Assembly (NCBI GenBank): GCA_023101485.1
Contig: LVZB01000001.1
Coordinates: forward strand, 1,351,001-1,415,000
Source: Pasteurellaceae bacterium Macca
GTDB lineage: Bacteria > Pseudomonadota > Gammaproteobacteria > Enterobacterales > Pasteurellaceae
Direction: 5' to 3'
Length of the DNA: 64,000 nucleotides
Part shown: positions 59,200-64,000 of the stretch, piece by piece
Numbering within the stretch: the first letter of the stretch is position 1
Layout: the number at the start of each line of letters is the position of its first letter
Program-made: the position numbers and the translations under genes
Notes under the pieces: model-generated
What the model was told of the DNA's origin: nothing
Databases searched by the model: none
Seen by the model: the letters and a program-made list of their open reading frames with translations, nothing else

Positions 59200-59581
59200 G
59201 CTATCGCCCCTAATGTAATTTTATACAGTAGCTTATTATAACTTACAAGCGGTCTTTTTTGGTGAATTTTTTGTAAAAGTGAGAATAAAGGAAGGAAAGC
59301 TGAAAGCGTTGGCGAGTGCTATGAATCTTTCTATTTCACTATTTCTAATCTTATTAGAAATAAATAAAAATATACTGATCCATTTTTTAGATTATAGAAG
59401 TCAAATTAAATATTATGTAGCCTTGTTTTAAATAAAATATTCTACCTATCACTTTACTGATCAACTAGCAGAACTCATTTAGTTTAATACATGACTACAT
59501 AATATGAATAACATAATTGCAATTACTTCATCTTAATGAAATCTAACAATTCATATTAGATATAATCAGACAAAGGGATAT
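59200..59581. other. Intergenic region between uvrD and the second lipoprotein gene
   Basis: 382 bp without a gene. Holds a USS near 59247 (ACAAGCGGTC followed by TTTTTTGG), the uvrD promoter region and an AT-rich stretch. No RNA gene or strong hairpin seen. Confidence 0.5.
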
Positions 59582-60832
59582 TTATTGTTTTGTTGCACCG
59601 AAAACGCCTTGCTTTTCTTCACCCGTTGTTTGATAGAAGATTCCACCCATATCCTGGGCTTTTGTACCATAGAAAGCACCTTTCGTTTCAACACCTTGGT
59701 AAAGCCCTGAGAAAGTATTACCTTTTATTTCTCCTTGTAAAGAGAGTTTTTCGACATCACCCTCTTTAAGCGCAACAGAAACTGTTTTTTGTGTAAAATC
59801 TGCCGTTGCTTCTGCTTTTAATTGCTGATAGGCGTTATCTTTTCCATAAAATGCAGAACCAATATATTTATAACTACCTGATGCCGGCAGCCCTTCTAAT
59901 ACCTCACCTTTTGTTGCTTGCGGTGTATTAGTTGCATAGAAATAGTGTGAGTAAGGAGTATTCGCTGTGCCATTTTCAGGCGTTAAATGCCCTTGAACAA
60001 AAAGGGTCGTTTTATTGCCATCGGTGACATAGCCATAGCGCATTTGCGCGAAGTCATCCGCTAATTTACTTTTTGGTAAACTTCCTACTTTCCCCGCCTG
60101 CACGCCTTTATCACTTAAATCGTTAATCACATAATCTGTTGGTGAAGTTCTACGATGAGCTTTAATTTCTTCAGCTGAGAATAAATCAATTGTTTTACCA
60201 TTAATAATTAATTGATTTAATTCACGATTGGATTTTGGTACATCTGAATGAGTAAATTTTTGATTTTCAACTGTTAATAACTTACCCGTTACATTTAAGA
60301 ATGAATCACTGCCTTCTTGTAAAAGAGGTAATCCTGTAATTGCTTCTGTACCGTAATATTGTATTTTCTTCTCAAAAGTACCATTATCTAAAAAGCCTTT
60401 TTTCACCTCTTCCTGATTTTGAGCAATTCTTGCAATTTTTTCAGCCTCTGTTTCAATATTTTTGGCGGGTTGCTCAACTTTTGGCTCTTCTTTCACTACA
60501 GGTGGAACTGCTTTTGGTTCCTCTTTCACCACTGGTGGAACTACTTTTGGCTCTTCTTTCACCACAGGTGGAACTACTTTTGGCTCTTCTTTCACCACAG
60601 GTGGAACGGCTTTTGGCTCTTCTTTCACCACAGGTGGAACGGCTTTTGGCTCTTCTTTCACTGTTGGCGTCGCCGTTTTTGGCTTTTCTTCCTTATTTTG
60701 TTGAGTCTGTATGACAGAGGGTTTACTTATTTTAGGTTGAGATGGTGCGCTAGAAGAACCACCACTTGATGAACAAGCCGTTAATGCAAATGCACAAGCA
60801 GTTGCGAGTAAACTAAGGTTAAAATGCTGCAT
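59582..60832 (-). CDS. Surface lipoprotein with VKEEPK repeat stalk and TbpB-like barrel
   Basis: 416 residues from ATG 60832; an upstream in-frame ATG at 60877 is less likely because AGGAG lies 5 nt before 60832. Signal peptide with lipobox LTAC at about residues 17-20, then SSSGGSSS. Residues about 50-120 are repeats of VKEEPKAVPPV and variants (33 bp units, six). The C-terminal domain has FYATNTPQ, SGLYQGVETKGAFYGTK and GGIFYQTTGEEKQGVFGATK, the end pattern of TbpB-type or Slam-dependent lipoproteins. Different stalk from the other lipoprotein, same overall design. Ligand unknown. Confidence 0.82.
   Translation of the reverse strand: MQHFNLSLLATACAFALTACSSSGGSSSAPSQPKISKPSVIQTQQNKEEKPKTATPTVKEEPKAVPPVVKEEPKAVPPVVKEEPKVVPPVVKEEPKVVPPVVKEEPKAVPPVVKEEPKVEQPAKNIETEAEKIARIAQNQEEVKKGFLDNGTFEKKIQYYGTEAITGLPLLQEGSDSFLNVTGKLLTVENQKFTHSDVPKSNRELNQLIINGKTIDLFSAEEIKAHRRTSPTDYVINDLSDKGVQAGKVGSLPKSKLADDFAQMRYGYVTDGNKTTLFVQGHLTPENGTANTPYSHYFYATNTPQATKGEVLEGLPASGSYKYIGSAFYGKDNAYQQLKAEATADFTQKTVSVALKEGDVEKLSLQGEIKGNTFSGLYQGVETKGAFYGTKAQDMGGIFYQTTGEEKQGVFGATKQ
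60480..60670 (-). repeat. 33-bp repeats encoding VKEEPKAVPPV
   Basis: About six direct units in the stalk region, two of them with KVV instead of KAV; near-identical at DNA level. Confidence 0.8.
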
Positions 60833-61135
60833 AAAATCTCCTTTGATACGTTTTAAAATGCAAAGAAATTCTAACAATAAATCGCATTTTCTTCAATATT
60901 AATGGGAATTATTATTATTTGTAACAATTAACCTATTCAAAAATAATCTCGCTTTATGGGCAAATTTTTCGATCATTTGATTCCATTTGAGGCAAGCCTC
61001 TTAAATTTATTTGAGAGATTGATTAAAACAAGCGGTCAGATTTAATCAACATTTTGCAAAATCTGACCATTCGATAATGAGCAAAAATGAGAGCCGTTCT
61101 ACTATTTATTGTTTTTCTGACAGCTCAATTTACAT
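60833..61135. other. Intergenic region between lipoprotein and ornithine aminotransferase genes
   Basis: 303 bp. Contains the lipoprotein promoter area and a USS hairpin near 61028-61068; otherwise AT-rich with no gene. Confidence 0.5.
61028..61068 (-). terminator. USS-based hairpin behind the ornithine aminotransferase gene
   Basis: GGTCAGATTT (61034-61043) and AAATCTGACC (61059-61068) pair; the minus-strand continuation is GCTTGTTTTAAT. Confidence 0.6.
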
Positions 61136-62332
61136 CTAAGCTAATAACACCTCACGGATTCTCTCTAATGCCCAGTCGAGATCGGCTTTGGTGATAATGA
61201 GTGGTGGGGCAAAGCGGATAACGGTATCGTGGGTTTCTTTACACAATAACCCTTTCTCTTTTAAGGCTTCGCAGTAAGGGCGAGCTGGTTCGTGGAGTTC
61301 AACGCCAATAAAGAGCCCTCGGCCACGAACCGTTTTAATGCGTGGGTGCTGAATTTCTTTCAGTTTTGTTAAGAAATATTCCCCGAGTTGTTGTGAATTT
61401 TCGGTGAGTTTTTCATCCAAAAGCACATCAAGGGAAGCTACAGAAACCGCACAAGCTAAAGGATTTCCGCCAAAGGTTGAGCCGTGTGAGCCGGGGTTAA
61501 AGACGCCCAAAATATCTTCATTAGCCACAACACAAGAGATTGGGAAGACTCCACCTCCTAAGGCTTTGCCGAGAATATACATATCAGGCTCAAAACCTTC
61601 CCATTCACAAGCAAAGAGCTTGCCAGTACGCCCCAGCCCGACTTGAATTTCATCGGCAATAAACAGCACATTATTGGCTTTACAGCATTCGTAAGCCTGT
61701 TTGAGATAGCCTTCGGGTGGAAGAATAATGCCTGCTTCACCTTGAATTGGCTCGACTAAAAATGCCACCGTATTCGGTGTAATGGCTTGTTTAAGGGCTT
61801 CTAAATCACCATAAGGAACGAGTTTAATTCCCCCAAGCATTGGGCCAAAGCCACGTTGGTATTCTGGATCAGAGGAGAGGGAAACGGCGGTCATGGTTCG
61901 TCCGTGGAAATTTCCCACACAGGCAATAATTTCGGCTTGGTCTTTTGCCACGCCTTTCACATCATAACCCCAACGGCGAGCAGTTTTGACGGCCGTTTCC
62001 ACCGCTTCTGCCCCCGTATTCATTGGTAATGCCATTGATTTATGGGTTAATTTGCAGATTTTTTCATACCAAGGGCCGAGTTGGTCGTTATAAAACGCAC
62101 GGGACGTTAAGGTAACGCGGTCTGCTTGATCTTTAAGGGCTTGGATAATTTTCGGGTGGCAATGCCCTTGATTCACCGCAGAATAGGCACTCAGCATATC
62201 TAAATAACGATTACCTTCGGGGTCTTTTACCCAAATGCCTTCTGCTTGGCTAATGACGATAGGGAGAGGGAGATAGTTTTTTGCGCCGTACTGTTCTGTT
62301 TGTGTGATGATATGTTGAGATGAATGCGTCAT
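61136..62332 (-). CDS. rocD: Ornithine aminotransferase
   Basis: PLP enzyme transferring the delta-amino group of ornithine to 2-oxoglutarate, yielding glutamate semialdehyde. Class III aminotransferase blocks: [16 protein letters not shown] opening typical of ornithine transaminases, [42 protein letters not shown], and [12 protein letters not shown] with PLP Lys256. 398 residues. It resembles Bacillus RocD more than ArgD in my recollection; ArgD is the alternative. Next to a glutamate symporter gene (broken), which fits amino acid use. Confidence 0.87.
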   Translation of the reverse strand: MTHSSQHIITQTEQYGAKNYLPLPIVISQAEGIWVKDPEGNRYLDMLSAYSAVNQGHCHPKIIQALKDQADRVTLTSRAFYNDQLGPWYEKICKLTHKSMALPMNTGAEAVETAVKTARRWGYDVKGVAKDQAEIIACVGNFHGRTMTAVSLSSDPEYQRGFGPMLGGIKLVPYGDLEALKQAITPNTVAFLVEPIQGEAGIILPPEGYLKQAYECCKANNVLFIADEIQVGLGRTGKLFACEWEGFEPDMYILGKALGGGVFPISCVVANEDILGVFNPGSHGSTFGGNPLACAVSVASLDVLLDEKLTENSQQLGEYFLTKLKEIQHPRIKTVRGRGLFIGVELHEPARPYCEALKEKGLLCKETHDTVIRFAPPLIITKADLDWALERIREVLLA

Positions 62333-62517
62333 AACAGCTCCAATTTGTTAATTGTTAAATTAAAGTTAAATAATGGAAAGTATGGAGAGTTTAACAACAT
62401 TTACATAAAGTCATAGCGGGAGATGTTAGTTTTATGATCTAGTTCACATTTTCGATTTTATAGACCTTAACAAGAAATAAAATAAGCCTTTATTTTCAAA
62501 GCGTTAATTAAAAAATA

Positions 62518-63236
62518 GGGGCTGTCCTAGATAACGACTAAAAACTCGATTTGGGTTAAGATAGTCAAATGAGAAAAAGTCGTTTAAGTCAGCACAAACA
62601 AAATAAACTTATTGAACTGTTTGTTGCAGGAGTTACTGCGAGAACTGCTGCTGAACTAGTGAATGTAAACAAGACAACTGCCGCTTACTATTTTCATTGC
62701 TTGCGATTTCTTATCTATCAAAACAGCCCACATTTGGAGATGTTTGATGGGGAAATAGAAGCCGATGAAAGCTATTTTGGTGGTACACGCAAAGGCAAGC
62801 GTGGACGTGGTGCAGTGGGTAAAACTGCGGTATTCGGGCTGTTGAAACGCAATGGCAAAGTTTATACTGTTGCCGTACCGAACACGCAATCCGCCACGTT
62901 GTTACCGATAATTCGAGAACAAGTTAAGCCTGATAGCATTGTTTACACGGATTTCTATCGAAGTTATGATGTACTTGATGTGAGTGAATTTAATCATTTT
63001 CGTATCAACCATAGTACGCACTTTGCAGAAAAACAAAATCACATTAACGGAATTGAGAATTTCTGGAACCAAGCAAAACGCCATTTACGCAAATTTAATG
63101 GTATTCCCAAAGCTCATTTTGGGCTGTATTTGAAAGAATGTGAATGGCGTTTTAATCACAGTAACTTAAAGTCTCAAATTTCCTTTCTAAAACAATTAGT
63201 TAAAGAGAGTTTGGTCTAGTTATCTAGGACAGCCCC
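62518..63236 (+). mobile_element. IS1016-type insertion sequence, copy 3
   Basis: Third 719-bp copy with both 18-bp inverted repeats. Flanks are a 9-bp direct repeat TAAAAAATA at 62509-62517 and 63237-63245. Inserted at the 3' end of the gltS remnant, whose reading frame runs into the IS and stops there. Confidence 0.94.
62569..63219 (+). CDS. IS1016-type transposase, copy 3
   Basis: 216 residues, intact frame; differs from copy 1 at a few positions (YYFHCLRF, RGRGAVGK, KAHFGLY, VKESLV). DDE-type segments unchanged. Confidence 0.93.
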   Translation: MRKSRLSQHKQNKLIELFVAGVTARTAAELVNVNKTTAAYYFHCLRFLIYQNSPHLEMFDGEIEADESYFGGTRKGKRGRGAVGKTAVFGLLKRNGKVYTVAVPNTQSATLLPIIREQVKPDSIVYTDFYRSYDVLDVSEFNHFRINHSTHFAEKQNHINGIENFWNQAKRHLRKFNGIPKAHFGLYLKECEWRFNHSNLKSQISFLKQLVKESLV

Positions 63237-64000
63237 TAAAAAATAGCAGAAAAGAACGGCTAAAATAACTTGTGCAGAAAGTAATAAGAAGAGAGAAAAA
63301 CCTAATGAAGATAAATGCCATAATTTCATTGTAACGATAGACATTGATACAAAAAGCCCTAACGAAAATTCACCAACAGTATCCATTGAGCTGTAAAGTT
63401 TACTATGATCTCTTTGTGATATATCACATATTAATCGAATTAAAATACCACCAAGCATACAACTCACATGAAGAGGGAAGTTTACACCTAGTGATTTAAG
63501 AATTGTATTCACTACTTGACCGAATCCTAATGCAATACAAAGTAAAAATACTGCATTTAATATATTCTTTTTATCCAATTGGTCAGTGGTTTCTGTATTC
63601 TCCACTATAGTTTGAGAGGACGTCATAGAAACTGATGATTGGTCTAATTTTTGACGGCGGATAATAAAATTTCCAAAAGGCCCTCCGAGTACACAACTAG
63701 CAATTAATCCAAAGGTCGCAGATGCAATAGCAACTTCTACTGCTCCAATAGCTCCGAGTTCTTCTGCTAGTGGGGCAAAAGAGGCGGCATTACCATGACC
63801 ACCTGTCATTGGAATACTGCCAGTCATTAGTGCAATCAATGGATTAAGATCTAATATTCTCCCAATAGCTAAAGAAAGGGTATTTTGTAATATAGCTAAA
63901 AGTGCGGCTAAAATAGCAAAGATGAGAACTAATTTTCCTCTTTTTTAAGTAAAGAAATACTTGCGGCTGAACCACAGGCTGCAAAAAAGAGACAGTAGAA
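63216..64000 (-). pseudogene. gltS: Sodium/glutamate symporter, frameshifted and truncated
   Basis: Na+-coupled glutamate importer. The main remnant (NPLIALMTGSIPMTGGHGNA ... ASATFGLIASCVLGGPFG) matches the central part of GltS. Reading upstream, LQNTLSLAIGRILDLNP continues it, but a stop appears at 63945-63947. The other frame (FFAACGSAASISLLKK) continues the homology to the window edge. One more base in the A6 run on the coding strand would join them. At the 3' end the frame enters the IS and ends as FLGAVLDN-stop; about 80-90 C-terminal residues are missing. Two independent lesions suggest a true pseudogene. Confidence 0.87.

Noticed and set aside
60340..60769. Plus-strand frames of 80-124 codons opposite the second lipoprotein
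   Set aside because: They are mirror images of the VKEEPK repeats.

Overview
The window reads as a chromosome segment of a Pasteurellaceae bacterium. Short copies of ACAAGCGGTC, the DNA-uptake signal (USS) of the Actinobacillus pleuropneumoniae / Mannheimia / Bibersteinia / Haemophilus ducreyi branch, are scattered through it. The housekeeping genes (typA, pyrG, gltX, ubiD, znuA, fxsA, xerC, prfC, hemL, valS, uvrD) are of gammaproteobacterial type. I cannot name the species from sequence alone.

Layout. 1-4.4 kb: 3' end of a giant filamentous-haemagglutinin-like exoprotein carrying EPIYA motifs, 11 DYAEIP repeats, proline-rich SH3-type motifs and a C-terminal YopT-type cysteine protease; its frame is broken at a G8 tract. 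4.4-30.7 kb: mostly core metabolism and translation (add, typA, pyrG, dcuB-like, gltX, four tandem tRNA-Val, satP, potD, an orphan HI1420-type antitoxin, ubiD, znuA, ilvGM with ilvG frameshifted, fxsA, a Tat-exported agmatine deiminase-like enzyme, a corB/ypjD pair, udp, xerC, a duplicated DUF805 gene with one broken copy, prfC). 30.7-40.1 kb: an enterobacterial-common-antigen-type operon, wecA-wzzE-wecB-wecC-[GT8]-wecD-wecE-wzxE-wecF. The GT8 glycosyltransferase carries a CAGAA pentamer tract and is out of frame here, as expected of a slipped-strand phase-variable gene. 41-47.7 kb: hemL, a DcuC-family carrier, small AT-rich ORFs, valS. 47.8-55.4 kb: an AT-rich four-gene island encoding a MORC/MutL-like GHKL ATPase, a Z1-domain ATPase/helicase-like protein, an AIPR-domain protein and a cytosine-C5 DNA methyltransferase, a probable and little-studied anti-phage or restriction system. 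55.7-60.8 kb: two lipoproteins with repeat stalks and TbpB-like barrel domains on either side of uvrD. 61-64 kb: an ornithine aminotransferase and a doubly damaged gltS.

Three near-identical 719-bp IS1016-type (IS1595 family) elements lie at 11.6, 40.4 and 62.5 kb. The same IS end supplies a GAVLDN-stop tail to both gltX and the gltS remnant.

The main themes are surface variation (homopolymer and pentamer tracts, minisatellite stalks), host-cell manipulation (EPIYA/YopT), defence (the ATPase-methyltransferase island) and gene decay (ilvG, gltS, DUF805). Several frameshifts sit in or beside short homopolymers, so sequencing or assembly error must be excluded before calling each one real. Motifs and coordinates were read by eye; no database search was possible.
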